Below, in pieces: positions 34,586 through 42,971 of a stretch of 64,000 nt of DNA. The notes under the pieces are model-generated. The model did not search any database and was not told the origin of the DNA. It was given only the letters and a program-made list of their open reading frames with translations. Source of the DNA: a virus; IMG/VR virus record IMGVR_UViG_3300008625_001464, positions 34,650-98,649 of that record. One strand, written 5' to 3'. How positions within the stretch are numbered: position 1 is the first letter of the stretch; every line of letters starts with the position of its first letter. Made by a program: the position numbers and the translations under genes.

Positions 34586-35370
34586 CGAACGCTTTGGAAG
34601 ACATACGCATAGCCGCGTATTTTGGTGGACTGGGTGACAGCCTGCAATTTTCGACGCTTCCAGAACTATTTTCTGAAGCGGGACACGATGTTTATGTTTG
34701 GGACAAAGCATACTTCAGAAATCCTGAGATAAAAGAGCTTGTGTGGGACTGTAATCCTTTTGTGAAGGGAGAGAGAGCAGGACAATGGAATGCTGGAGAC
34801 ATCCCCGGGCTAAAGTATGAAAATTTATCTGGTAATGTTATCTCTAACTGGGAAACGTTGTTTGGGTTCAAGCCAACAAACAAATACCCAAAAATATATT
34901 ACGAGCCAAAAGATACAAGCAAGGCTAGAAATTCTATTTTGCTAGACTTAACATCAATATCTGGTGATTATCGAGGCTATTCCGTGTCGGAAGCCGTGGA
35001 TAAACTGGTTTCTATGTATCCTGGAAGAAGCATATACCAATTGACATTTCACAACTCTTTGAACAACCCTCCAGCAAGCAATAAAATACAAGAACCATGG
35101 AGTAGTCCAAATAATCAAAGATTTTTGTACAATGATTTTGAAAGTGAAAAGATTGTGGTGAATTCGATATTCGAATATTGCGATATGATTTATTCTAGTG
35201 ATGTTTTTATCACGCTTCATTCAGGGGGTCATGCAGTTTCTAGTGCGATCAAAGAATATAACAGCGATTTAGAGGTTCACTCTATAATTCGAAAAGTCGA
35301 TTATGATTACTGCATTCCTCGTGGATTCTTTTTATTCGATAATATCAAATACTCTGTAATTGCCAGGTAA
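34549..35370 (+). CDS. GT-B-like protein, possibly glycosyltransferase family 9-type
   Basis: 273 aa from ATG 34549; the true start may be ATG 34564 or TTG 34594, since the overlap with the previous gene is 37 bases and no start has a strong ribosome site. AYFGGLGDSLQFSTLPELF (about 23-41) resembles the opening Rossmann turn of heptosyltransferases (GxGDxLxxTP), and SSDVFITLHSGGHAVSSA (about 216-233) resembles the donor-side region. Its place directly before heptose genes suits a heptosyltransferase, but the match is weak and a different GT-B role is possible. Confidence 0.55.
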   Translation: MVTQCMGRNYKIANALEDIRIAAYFGGLGDSLQFSTLPELFSEAGHDVYVWDKAYFRNPEIKELVWDCNPFVKGERAGQWNAGDIPGLKYENLSGNVISNWETLFGFKPTNKYPKIYYEPKDTSKARNSILLDLTSISGDYRGYSVSEAVDKLVSMYPGRSIYQLTFHNSLNNPPASNKIQEPWSSPNNQRFLYNDFESEKIVVNSIFEYCDMIYSSDVFITLHSGGHAVSSAIKEYNSDLEVHSIIRKVDYDYCIPRGFFLFDNIKYSVIAR

Positions 35371-35374
35371 TAAA

Positions 35375-35773
35375 TTGGACAGACATATTTCAAGAAAGGT
35401 TGTTTTTACAAATGGGTGTTTCGATATTTTGCACAGGGGACATATAGAGCTCCTACGCTATTGTAACTCTTTGGGGTACGTTATTGTTGGGTTAAATAGT
35501 GATACTAGCGTGAAGAAGTTGAAAGGTAATGGACGACCTTTTTTTTCTCAAGACGATCGAAAATTCATGCTTGAGGCATGTAGATACGTAGACGAAGTCC
35601 GTATTTTTGACGGTGATACGCCATTAGAGATGGTAAAAAATATTTCACCCGATGTGATGGTTAAGGGCGGTGATTACGCGCCAGAAGAAGTCGCCGGGAG
35701 TGAAGTATGTGAAGTTAAGATATTCAAATTTATCGGTGGTTATTCTACAACAAAAATTCTAGAGAGAGGTTAG
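35375..35773 (+). CDS. hldE: HldE C-terminal-type nucleotidyltransferase
   Basis: 132 aa, equal to domain II of HldE/RfaE standing alone. The start TTG 35375 is chosen because AGGTAA precedes it. VVFTNGCFDILHRGHIELL (about 9-27) is the nucleotidyltransferase HxGH motif, LNSDTSVKKLKGNGRPF (about 44-60) and DVMVKGGDYAPEEVAGSEV (about 92-110) are hallmarks of the D-beta-D-heptose 1-phosphate adenylyltransferase rather than of glycerol-3-phosphate cytidylyltransferase. It would join AMP to heptose 1-phosphate. The matching kinase domain is a separate gene at 39869. Confidence 0.85.
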   Translation: MDRHISRKVVFTNGCFDILHRGHIELLRYCNSLGYVIVGLNSDTSVKKLKGNGRPFFSQDDRKFMLEACRYVDEVRIFDGDTPLEMVKNISPDVMVKGGDYAPEEVAGSEVCEVKIFKFIGGYSTTKILERG

Positions 35774-35775
35774 AG

Positions 35776-36135
35776 TTGTCAACTTCATTAGAGATCAAAT
35801 TTGTACCGAAAGGGTGGGGATTTGAGAAGTGGATTGTTAATTGCGATGAGTATTGCGGAAAGCTCCTGTATTTCGTTAGGGGGAAGTGTTGTTCTTGGCA
35901 TTACCATGAGTTAAAAGACGAGGTGTTTTATGTCCAGTCGGGCCGAGTTTTAGTCAAGTACTCTGAGGGTGATGACATAAATGAAGCAGATGAAGTTGTT
36001 CTGGGCCCTGGCCAAAATTTTCATGTCTATAGGGGTCTTCGCCACAGAGTGATAGCTTTAGAAGACACAGAGCTTTTTGAATTTTCTACGCAACATTTTG
36101 ATAGTGATAGTCTTAGGATTGAAAAGGGTGACTGA
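35776..36135 (+). CDS. Cupin-fold protein (sugar-phosphate isomerase-like)
   Basis: 119 aa from TTG 35776. Cupin motif 1 is WHYHELKDEVFYVQSGRVLV (about 41-60) with two His and a Glu as metal ligands, and motif 2 is GPGQNFHVYRGLRHRV (about 77-92). The YxE-like KGWGFEKWIV start resembles the cupin domain of type II mannose-6-phosphate isomerase. Between an adenylyltransferase and an SDR gene it probably acts on a sugar intermediate, for example isomerising it. The exact reaction is unknown. Confidence 0.75.
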   Translation: MSTSLEIKFVPKGWGFEKWIVNCDEYCGKLLYFVRGKCCSWHYHELKDEVFYVQSGRVLVKYSEGDDINEADEVVLGPGQNFHVYRGLRHRVIALEDTELFEFSTQHFDSDSLRIEKGD

Positions 36136-36789
36136 ATGCGCAGAGTTTTGATTACCGGTTGTAGCAGGGGTCTTGGAAAACACCTCATGAATCATTTTGA
36201 TTTAAATGATTGTGAAGTTTTTAGGCATACTCGACAGCCTCTAAGCGGAAAAAACCAGTTAGCGGGTGATATAAACGCTGATAATTTTTGTGATAATTTG
36301 GAAGCATTCGTGGAGGCCAACCAAATTGAGGTTTTTGTGAACAATGCTGCTATCCACAGCCCTCGCGCTTTTCTAGAATATAGTGAAGCAGATATCAAGG
36401 ATGTTTTGAACACAAATTTAGTGTCTCAAATATTGATGATACAACGTGTATATAGGATTTTTAAAAAGCGTAATAAAGGCACAATAGTCAATATTAATTC
36501 TCTTGCCGGGCGAGGTCCGTCTGCCAACGAAACGGTGTATTGCGCAAGCAAATACGGTCTAAGAGGGTTTTCTGAGTCTTTGCAAATCGAGTCGATTGGA
36601 ACCGATATAAAGATTCTTGATTTTTATCCAGGAGCAATGAAAACTGGCATGTGCAAAAACAGAAGCAATTATGACGACCTCATGGACCCGGACGAAGTCG
36701 CAGAAACGATTGTTAATATTGTCTTAAAAGAAAGAACTACAATTCTTCCGACAGAAACGATAATTCGTCGATTTTTGTCAGGAAAGTAA
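36136..36789 (+). CDS. Short-chain dehydrogenase/reductase
   Basis: 217 aa, starting immediately after the previous stop. TGxxxGxG is present as ITGCSRGLGKHL (6-17), NNAA at about 72-75, the catalytic Ser in INSLAG (about 119-124), and YCASKYG (about 135-141) with the catalytic Tyr and Lys. So it should be an active NAD(P)-dependent oxidoreductase. It is shorter than many SDRs (about 250 aa). Substrate unknown; neighbours suggest a sugar or polyol. Confidence 0.88.
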   Translation: MRRVLITGCSRGLGKHLMNHFDLNDCEVFRHTRQPLSGKNQLAGDINADNFCDNLEAFVEANQIEVFVNNAAIHSPRAFLEYSEADIKDVLNTNLVSQILMIQRVYRIFKKRNKGTIVNINSLAGRGPSANETVYCASKYGLRGFSESLQIESIGTDIKILDFYPGAMKTGMCKNRSNYDDLMDPDEVAETIVNIVLKERTTILPTETIIRRFLSGK

Positions 36790-36793
36790 GGAA

Positions 36794-37810
36794 ATGATTA
36801 TGAGAGCAGCAATTTTAGAAAAGCTTAATTCTCCACTGACCATCAGAGAGGTTGAACTAACCCCCTTGAAGGTTGGTCAAGTGCTGGTTAGGATATTAGT
36901 AAGCGGGTTATGTGGCGCGCAGTTGCACGAAATAAGGGGACACAAGGGTAACGCAAAATTTCTACCGCACTTAATGGGACACGAGGGCTGTGGTATTGTT
37001 GAGAGCATCGGTAGCGGTGTGACAACAGTTTCCCCGGGTGATAAGGTGGTGATGCACTGGAGGCCCAGTACAGGTATCGAAGCGCCATTCCCTGAATACA
37101 TCCTTAATGGAAAAAAAATAAGCAGCGGAAAGGTAACAACGTTAAGCGAATACTCGATTGTTTCTGAAAACAGATTGACTGTTGTTCCTCCAGACACTCC
37201 CGATAATTTTTGCGCTTTGCTTGGGTGTGGATTGACAACAGCGCTTGGAATTATAGACAACGAAATAGATCTTAAAATGGGCGAAAGTGTACTGGTTGTT
37301 GGATGCGGAGGTGTGGGGCTGAACCTAATACAAGGTGCAAAGCTAAAGAGCGCTTATCCAATTATCGCTGTTGACGTTTCCGAAGATAAGCGTATAAAAA
37401 CCCTCGAGGTCGGTGCATCAACCTTTATTAATCCGCTTAAAGATGATATGACTGCTATTTCTGTCGATGTCATTATAGACACAACAGGAAATTCAAGGGT
37501 GATTGGCTCTATGGTTCATCATCTTTCTAAAAACGGTAGAATTGTTCTTGTGGGACAGCCCTCCCCAGAAGAAGAACTAACTATCCCTAATGGCGTTACT
37601 CTTTTTGGTGGCTCTGGAAAATCTATTAAAGCTAGCCAGGGTGGAAAAACTAATCCAGCTGAAGATATACCTCGGTATGTTAAGATGCACGATGCAGGTC
37701 TCCTAGACGTTGATAAAATTGTTACTCATACATTTACGCTAGAGCAAGTCAATGAAGCGTTTGATCTTTTGCAAACGGGTACTGCTGGTCGAATTATGGT
37801 GAAGATGTGA
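36794..37810 (+). CDS. Zinc-type medium-chain dehydrogenase
   Basis: 338 aa. The catalytic zinc site is in SGLCGAQLHE (about 36-45) and GHEGCG (about 62-67), and the NAD-binding Rossmann turn is VVGCGGVGLNLIQGAK (about 168-183). The four-Cys structural zinc lobe of alcohol dehydrogenases is absent: the lobe region (HWRPSTGIEAPFPEYILNG) has none. This is typical of sugar- and threonine-dehydrogenase-like branches. It ends in a GTGA overlap with the next gene. It may reduce or oxidise a keto-sugar. Confidence 0.86.
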   Translation: MIMRAAILEKLNSPLTIREVELTPLKVGQVLVRILVSGLCGAQLHEIRGHKGNAKFLPHLMGHEGCGIVESIGSGVTTVSPGDKVVMHWRPSTGIEAPFPEYILNGKKISSGKVTTLSEYSIVSENRLTVVPPDTPDNFCALLGCGLTTALGIIDNEIDLKMGESVLVVGCGGVGLNLIQGAKLKSAYPIIAVDVSEDKRIKTLEVGASTFINPLKDDMTAISVDVIIDTTGNSRVIGSMVHHLSKNGRIVLVGQPSPEEELTIPNGVTLFGGSGKSIKASQGGKTNPAEDIPRYVKMHDAGLLDVDKIVTHTFTLEQVNEAFDLLQTGTAGRIMVKM

Positions 37811-38619
37811 GTGGTAGCGTTCAAAGATTTTTAGAAGAAATTAAGATTTATGATTGCGGGTTTCAAAAAATAAGAATCGGAAACAAGTCAGACGGTGGAT
37901 ATGTTGCTCTTCATGAAATCTGTGAAAATACCAGAACACTATACGCTTTCGGCGTAGAGGATAATATTACGTTTGAACAGGATTTTGTAGATAAGTTCCC
38001 ACACACAGCTGTGAAATTATTCGACCACACAGTCGATAGGCTACCAGCAGAACACCCCAATTTTGCTTTTATTAAAAAAGGAATTGCCGCAAAAAAGTCA
38101 GATCAATTTTTAGCATTGTCAGACATGATTGATTCTGAGGTCGGTGGTTTGACTATTAAGATGGATATTGAGTGGGATGAATGGGCAACGCTAGCATCTC
38201 TTAGTAGCAAGCAATTGAAAAAGATTGATCAGTTATTAGTTGAATTTCATTTAATCGCTGTGGACACTGATGAAAAATTTATTGCCAATCCCAACGATGA
38301 CTACGGGCTAACTCCTTATTTTGATTCATTTTATAGATCAGTTTATCAGAAGATAAATGTTGGATTGTTTGACATGTATTACGATGTGATGAAGACCCTT
38401 AATGAAAATTTTTACGCTTTTCATATCCACCCAAATAATTCTTTGGGAAAGATTAACGTCGATGGGCATTGTTTTCCTCCGCTTATTGAAGTAAGTTTTG
38501 TGAGAAAAGCGCTGGTAAAAGATGTCAGCGCTTCAACGTGTAATTTTCCTATATCGGGATTAGATTTTCCAAATAAACCTTACAAAAAAGAAATTCAAGA
38601 TTATTATCCATTAGCTTGA
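37807..38619 (+). CDS. FkbM/METTL24-like methyltransferase domain protein
   Basis: 270 aa from GTG 37807 (GTGA overlap). The IRIGNKSDGGYVAL start (about 22-35), LYAFGVEDNITFEQDFVDKF (about 44-63), TIKMDIEWDEWATLASL (about 117-133) and QLLVEFHLI (about 143-151) fit a Rossmann-fold methyltransferase related to the FkbM/DUF-type family found with sugar genes. The SAM-binding residues are less clear than in classic enzymes. It is probably an O-methyltransferase for a sugar, but low identity leaves other options. Confidence 0.65.
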   Translation: MSGSVQRFLEEIKIYDCGFQKIRIGNKSDGGYVALHEICENTRTLYAFGVEDNITFEQDFVDKFPHTAVKLFDHTVDRLPAEHPNFAFIKKGIAAKKSDQFLALSDMIDSEVGGLTIKMDIEWDEWATLASLSSKQLKKIDQLLVEFHLIAVDTDEKFIANPNDDYGLTPYFDSFYRSVYQKINVGLFDMYYDVMKTLNENFYAFHIHPNNSLGKINVDGHCFPPLIEVSFVRKALVKDVSASTCNFPISGLDFPNKPYKKEIQDYYPLA

Positions 38620-38628
38620 GGGGAAAGA

Positions 38629-39369
38629 ATGCTGAACAAAAGATCAAAACAGATAAGACGCGAAACCATAAAGCTATCCAAAGCAAACGGTGGCTATCAT
38701 TACGGTGGTTGTTTTTCCGCTGTTGAATTGTTGGTTTCTTTATACGATTATGTGTTAACAGACAACGACAAATTTATCTTAAGTAAGGGTCATGCTTGCT
38801 GGCCCTATTATGTTTTATTGAGAGAGAGGGGATTCAATCCAAGGTTACAGGGTCACCCCACACTAGACGAAAAGAACGGAATTCATTATACCACCGGTAG
38901 TGAGGGGCATGGTTTTCCAGCCGCGATAGGAATGGCGCTAGCTAGAAAAATGAAAAACAAGCCCGGGAAAATATACGTGATTGTAGGCGATGGAGAGTGT
39001 CAGGAGGGAACGACATGGGAATCGTTGCTGCTAGCAGCGCATTACAAGCTAGACAATCTTGTCATAATAGCTGACTGGAACGGGATACAGGGATCTGGAT
39101 ATACGAAAGACATTTTGCCTATTCCGAATATGGAAAAAGTTACAGCGCTTCTTGGATGGCATGTTTCACAAGTTGATGGACATTCTTATGCTGAAATCTT
39201 GGCTGCTCTAGAGGAACACGAAAAAGATAAGCCCAGATTTATAATAGCTAATACGATAAAGGGGAAAGGAGTCAGCTATATGGAGAACCAACCATGTTGG
39301 CACGCTCAGTGGCCGGCCCCTGATTATGAAGAACAGGCGATGAAAGAGCTGGAGGATTGTGAAGAATGA
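38629..39369 (+). CDS. Transketolase, N-terminal (ThDP pyrophosphate-binding) subunit
   Basis: 246 aa. ISKGH-like FILSKGHACWPYYVLLRERG (about 45-64), GSEGHGFPAAIGMALARKMK (about 90-109) and the ThDP/Mg2+ site GDGECQEGTTWESLLLAAHY (about 119-138) ending in DWNG are all present. It forms one half of a two-subunit transketolase with the next gene (4-base overlap). Split transketolases occur in sugar-nucleotide and branched-sugar clusters. Here it could make sedoheptulose 7-phosphate, the usual precursor of the heptose that the hldE and hldD genes act on (inference). Confidence 0.92.
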   Translation: MLNKRSKQIRRETIKLSKANGGYHYGGCFSAVELLVSLYDYVLTDNDKFILSKGHACWPYYVLLRERGFNPRLQGHPTLDEKNGIHYTTGSEGHGFPAAIGMALARKMKNKPGKIYVIVGDGECQEGTTWESLLLAAHYKLDNLVIIADWNGIQGSGYTKDILPIPNMEKVTALLGWHVSQVDGHSYAEILAALEEHEKDKPRFIIANTIKGKGVSYMENQPCWHAQWPAPDYEEQAMKELEDCEE

Positions 39370-39848
39370 GACGTGCTTTTGGAAGAGTAATTGTGAAGTT
39401 GGCTGAAAAAGATGAGAACATTGTTTTAGTGACTGGAGATGTTGAACAAGAGATGGAGGAATTCAAAGATCGATGGCCAGAACGATATTTGAACGCTGGG
39501 CTCTGTGAGCAATCAATGATCAGTATGGTTGCAGGAATGGCTCTGGAGGGCTTACGTCCAGTTGTCTATTCTATTACCCCCTTTCTTATTGAGAGACCGT
39601 TTGAGCAGATCAAAATAGACATCGATGAGCAGAAGTTACCTGTAATGCTGGTAGGACAAGCTGATTATCCGACCCATGGACCGACACACCGCCCATTAAA
39701 CCCAGAGGGGCTGATTGGGCTTTTAAAAAATACAATTGGGTATTTCCCCAGAAATCAACAGGAAACTGAAAAAGCAATGATCGACGCATATCTTATGGCT
39801 GAACCAGCGATTATCTGCATTAAGAGAGACGGTCTTCCCTTTTTCTAA
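39366..39848 (+). CDS. Transketolase, C-terminal (pyrimidine-binding) subunit
   Basis: 160 aa starting in an ATGA overlap. It carries only the pyrimidine-binding domain: IVLVTGDVEQEMEEF (about 19-33), then YLNAGLCEQSMISMVAGMAL (about 41-60) with the conserved Glu that activates ThDP. The usual third domain of transketolase C subunits (total about 300 aa) is missing. Other glycan-locus homologues have the same short form, and the third domain is not catalytic in the family, so activity is plausible. Confidence 0.88.
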   Translation: MRRAFGRVIVKLAEKDENIVLVTGDVEQEMEEFKDRWPERYLNAGLCEQSMISMVAGMALEGLRPVVYSITPFLIERPFEQIKIDIDEQKLPVMLVGQADYPTHGPTHRPLNPEGLIGLLKNTIGYFPRNQQETEKAMIDAYLMAEPAIICIKRDGLPFF

Positions 39849-39868
39849 AATTTAAGTTAAGCGTGAGA

Positions 39869-40612
39869 ATGAAAAAGATATTGGTCATAGGAGAAAGTTG
39901 TCAGGATATTTTTGTCTATTGTAATGCAAGCCGCTTATGTCCAGATATTCCTGTTCCTGTTCTAAATGAAAAATATCGGACTGACAACCCGGGTATGGCT
40001 GCTAATGTTCATCGAAACATTCACGCCTTGGGTGTGACAAGCGATATTATTACAAACGATAACTGGGGGGATATTACTAAAAAACGGTACGTTCATGAAG
40101 AGAGTAATCACATGTTCTTTAGGGCCGATTCGGTAGACGAAATAGAAAGAATAGACTTAAGCGTGATATCATATGATTATGACCTGATTGTAATATCAGA
40201 CTATGATAAGGGTTTCTTGACTGAAGCAGATATAAAAATAATATGCTCAAACCATAATAACGTATTTATTGATTCTAAGAAAATTTTAGGGACGTGGGTT
40301 CATGATGCTAGATATATCAAGATCAATCATACAGAATACCAGCGCTCGAAAAGCTATATTGATAAAACAATGTTCGAAAAAATTATTCGGACTGAAGGCC
40401 CAAGAGGGTGTGTATATAGGGAAGTGGTCTATCCAGTCAACAAGGCTGAGGTAAAAGATGTATCGGGCGCGGGCGATAGTTTTCTAGCGGCTCTTGTGGT
40501 AAAGTTTTTAGAAAATTCTGATATAATAGAAAGTATAAAATTTGCAAATAAGTGCGCTTCTGAAATTGTTACAAAGAGGGGGGTTTCAACGATACAATGC
40601 AACGTGTATTAG
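39869..40612 (+). CDS. hldE: PfkB-family sugar kinase, HldE domain I-like
   Basis: 247 aa from ATG 39869 (a GTG lies 6 bases earlier). ILVIGESCQDIFVYCNASRL (4-23) followed by CPDIPVPVL matches the RISPEAPVPV region of HldE domain I, and DNPGMAANVHRNIHALG (about 38-54) is the substrate loop. The catalytic end KDVSGAGDSFLAALV (about 194-208) has the anion-hole GAGD with its general-base Asp. It should phosphorylate D-heptose 7-phosphate at C1. It is shorter than domain I (about 310 aa). Its adenylyltransferase partner is at 35375. Confidence 0.85.
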   Translation: MKKILVIGESCQDIFVYCNASRLCPDIPVPVLNEKYRTDNPGMAANVHRNIHALGVTSDIITNDNWGDITKKRYVHEESNHMFFRADSVDEIERIDLSVISYDYDLIVISDYDKGFLTEADIKIICSNHNNVFIDSKKILGTWVHDARYIKINHTEYQRSKSYIDKTMFEKIIRTEGPRGCVYREVVYPVNKAEVKDVSGAGDSFLAALVVKFLENSDIIESIKFANKCASEIVTKRGVSTIQCNVY

Positions 40613-41415
40613 TCACAGGAGCTGACGGTTTTATTGGGAAGAATCTTGCCGCAACCCTAAAAGAAGAAGCGCAAATTTTTTGTTTGTCTGAAGACAATTT
40701 GGATGACGCTAGATGGAAAGACGTGTGGAACCATTTTCTGGAAGAGGCGTCTCCTGCTGTCATTTTTCATGTCGGCGCGTGTTCCGACACATTAGAACAA
40801 AACGTTAATTTTATGATGCATCGAAATTATGAGACAACAAAGTTTCTAATGGATTGGTGCGTCAACAATAGCGTTCCAATGATTTACTCTTCTTCTGCTG
40901 CAAGCTATGGAGTGACTGAAGACTATCCATCGAACTTATATGGATGGAGTAAGTACGTCGCAGAAGATTATGTGGTGAGTAATTCTGGCATCGCATTACG
41001 TTATTTTAATGTGTATGGCCCGGGGGAGGAACGCAAGGGGAAGATGGCGTCGATTGTGTATCAGATGTACAAAAGGCACCAAGGAAATTTGGAGTGCAAG
41101 TTATTTCCAAAACGACCTCTTCGAGATTTTGTGTATGTGAAAGATGTTGTGTCTGCAAACATTCATGCTTACAAGAATTACGAATCGTTAAGAGGATCAT
41201 ACTACGATGTTGGTAGCGGTCAATCAAGGGCATTTGAGGATATTCTTGATTTGCTAGAAATCGAATATTCTTATCACTCCACTCACACGATTCCAGAGGG
41301 CTATCAATTTTTCACCTGCAGCGATAAAGAAAAGTGGCTACCGGGCTGGGCCCCAGAGTATCAGCTCGAAGCAGGAATCGAGGATTATGGAAAAGTATTA
41401 CGATTACAGCGTTGA
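40597..41415 (+). CDS. hldD: HldD-like NAD(P)-dependent ADP-heptose 6-epimerase
   Basis: 272 aa. The Rossmann turn VTGADGFIGKNL (5-16), YSSSAASYG (about 105-113) and YGWSKYVAED (about 115-124, with the Tyr and Lys of the catalytic triad) are present. RYFNVYGPGEERKGKMASIVY (written in two parts: RYFNVYGPG then EERKGKMASIV, about 134-153) and KRPLRDFVYVKDV (about 169-181) match HldD much better than general epimerases. It would convert the D,D-heptose to the L,D form. It is shorter than HldD (about 310 aa). It overlaps the kinase gene by 16 bases. Confidence 0.82.
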   Translation: MQRVLVTGADGFIGKNLAATLKEEAQIFCLSEDNLDDARWKDVWNHFLEEASPAVIFHVGACSDTLEQNVNFMMHRNYETTKFLMDWCVNNSVPMIYSSSAASYGVTEDYPSNLYGWSKYVAEDYVVSNSGIALRYFNVYGPGEERKGKMASIVYQMYKRHQGNLECKLFPKRPLRDFVYVKDVVSANIHAYKNYESLRGSYYDVGSGQSRAFEDILDLLEIEYSYHSTHTIPEGYQFFTCSDKEKWLPGWAPEYQLEAGIEDYGKVLRLQR

Positions 41416-42046
41416 CGATTATCAATTCGTCGAAGCCATATCTGGTTTATTTGATTGTGGTAATTTACAGTATCTGCATGAAATGCACATTGACGAATAT
41501 GAGTTTTTTGATAAGCCGGGAAAAGATTCGGATACCATATTCCATCAAAAGTTTTATAACAAAATGAGATCTGGCTGGCCAGAATTTCTTGAATTATATC
41601 AAAAATTTATTAGAGAATTTATAGCTCCCATTACTAATGCGAAAGACCAACTCATATATCAAAAGTGGCCTACATTTCGGGTACACCTCCCAAATAACGT
41701 AGCAGTGGGCGGATGGCATAAGGATAGCGACTACAATCACCCTCTTGGGGAGACAAATTTTATACTTGCATTAACTCCTATGTTCGAGAGTAATACAACT
41801 ATTGCGGAAAGCGAGCCGGGGAAGATGGATTTTCATCAGCTTGAATTAATGCCTGGTCAGATTGTGCGCTTTAATGGAAACCAGTGCACTCATGGAAACC
41901 TCCCTAACAAGACTGGCGTTACCAGGGTGAGTTTCGATTTTAGGATCATGATGCCAGAAGACTATAACTCAAATTATCGCTTAACTTCGCTAAGCAAAGG
42001 AAACAAATTTCTTATTGGTCACTATTATGAGGTTATGGAGATATGA
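41387..42046 (+). CDS. 2OG-Fe(II) oxygenase-like protein
   Basis: 219 aa, overlapping the previous gene by 29 bases. The iron site HxD is in GGWHKDSDYNHPLGETNFIL (about 107-126), the distal His in FNGNQCTHGNLPNKTG (about 160-175), and the 2-oxoglutarate-binding Arg in VTRVSFDFR (about 176-184). Comparable proteins are known as StrG-like in aminoglycoside and glycan clusters. It may hydroxylate or desaturate a sugar or an amino substituent. Substrate unknown. Confidence 0.75.
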   Translation: MEKYYDYSVDDYQFVEAISGLFDCGNLQYLHEMHIDEYEFFDKPGKDSDTIFHQKFYNKMRSGWPEFLELYQKFIREFIAPITNAKDQLIYQKWPTFRVHLPNNVAVGGWHKDSDYNHPLGETNFILALTPMFESNTTIAESEPGKMDFHQLELMPGQIVRFNGNQCTHGNLPNKTGVTRVSFDFRIMMPEDYNSNYRLTSLSKGNKFLIGHYYEVMEI

Positions 42047-42969
42047 GGGTTGTAATCACAGGCGGAACAGGGATGGTCGGAGCTGGATTTCGAAGCATAG
42101 AGACAGAGCATGAACTTATATTTGTTGGCTCGAAAGATTATGACTTAAGATATCTTGATGATACTCGATGTATGGTGAGGGACCACTGTCCTGAAGCAAT
42201 AATACATCTTGCTGCCAGGGTGGGCGGAGTAAAGGGCAACTCTGATTTTGTCGCGGACTTTTTTTCTGATAATATTCGGATAAATACAAACGTCTTGTCG
42301 GTTGCACATAAGCTTGGAGTAGGGAAGGTTGTTTCTTTGTTATCAACTTGCGTATACCCTGATGCAGTTGTGTATCCTCTAACAGAAGAGCAGATTCATG
42401 ACGGTGAGCCGCACCCCAGCAACTTTGGTTATGCGTACGCTAAGAGGATGCTGGACGTACACTCAAGGGCCCTTCGTCAGCAATATGGATGTAACTTCAT
42501 CTGCGCAGTGCCAAACAATCTGTACGGTCCTTATGATAATTTTGATTTAGAAAATGGGCATGTCATACCATCGATAATAAGAAAGGTGTGGGAAGCAAAG
42601 CAAACGGGAAATCCACCTGTTCTTTGGGGCGATGGGTCTCCATTAAGGGAATTTACGTACTCAAGAGATATTGCAATTGCGTTGCTTTTTTTATTAGAAA
42701 ATTATGATTTGGCTGCTCCTGTGAATATAGGCACGACAAACGAGGTAAGCATCAAAAACATAGTGAGCATGATTTGTGAAAGTTTAGAATACGACGGAGA
42801 AATTGTTTGGGATATTACAAAGCCAAGCGGTCAATTTAAGAAACCAAGCTCTAATAAGCGCTTTCTTTCTCTTGGTTGGCCATCTGCCTCGTATACGCCT
42901 CTGCGGAAGGGTATACAATTGACATGCAAATGGTTTAAGGAAAGCTATCCAAATGTAAGGGGAGTTTGA
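42043..42969 (+). CDS. fcl: GDP-L-fucose synthase
   Basis: 308 aa, the family's usual length, in an ATGA overlap. VVITGGTGMVGAGF (3-16) binds NADPH; IIHLAARVGGVKGNSDF (about 63-79), LSTCVYPD (about 104-111) and YAYAKRMLDVHSRAL (about 133-147) are diagnostic of GDP-4-keto-6-deoxymannose epimerase/reductase. ADFFSDNIRINTNVL is also typical. It makes GDP-L-fucose from the product of gmd at 45821, and the GT11 enzyme at 23626 could use it. Confidence 0.93.
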   Translation: MRVVITGGTGMVGAGFRSIETEHELIFVGSKDYDLRYLDDTRCMVRDHCPEAIIHLAARVGGVKGNSDFVADFFSDNIRINTNVLSVAHKLGVGKVVSLLSTCVYPDAVVYPLTEEQIHDGEPHPSNFGYAYAKRMLDVHSRALRQQYGCNFICAVPNNLYGPYDNFDLENGHVIPSIIRKVWEAKQTGNPPVLWGDGSPLREFTYSRDIAIALLFLLENYDLAAPVNIGTTNEVSIKNIVSMICESLEYDGEIVWDITKPSGQFKKPSSNKRFLSLGWPSASYTPLRKGIQLTCKWFKESYPNVRGV

Positions 42970-42971
42970 AA

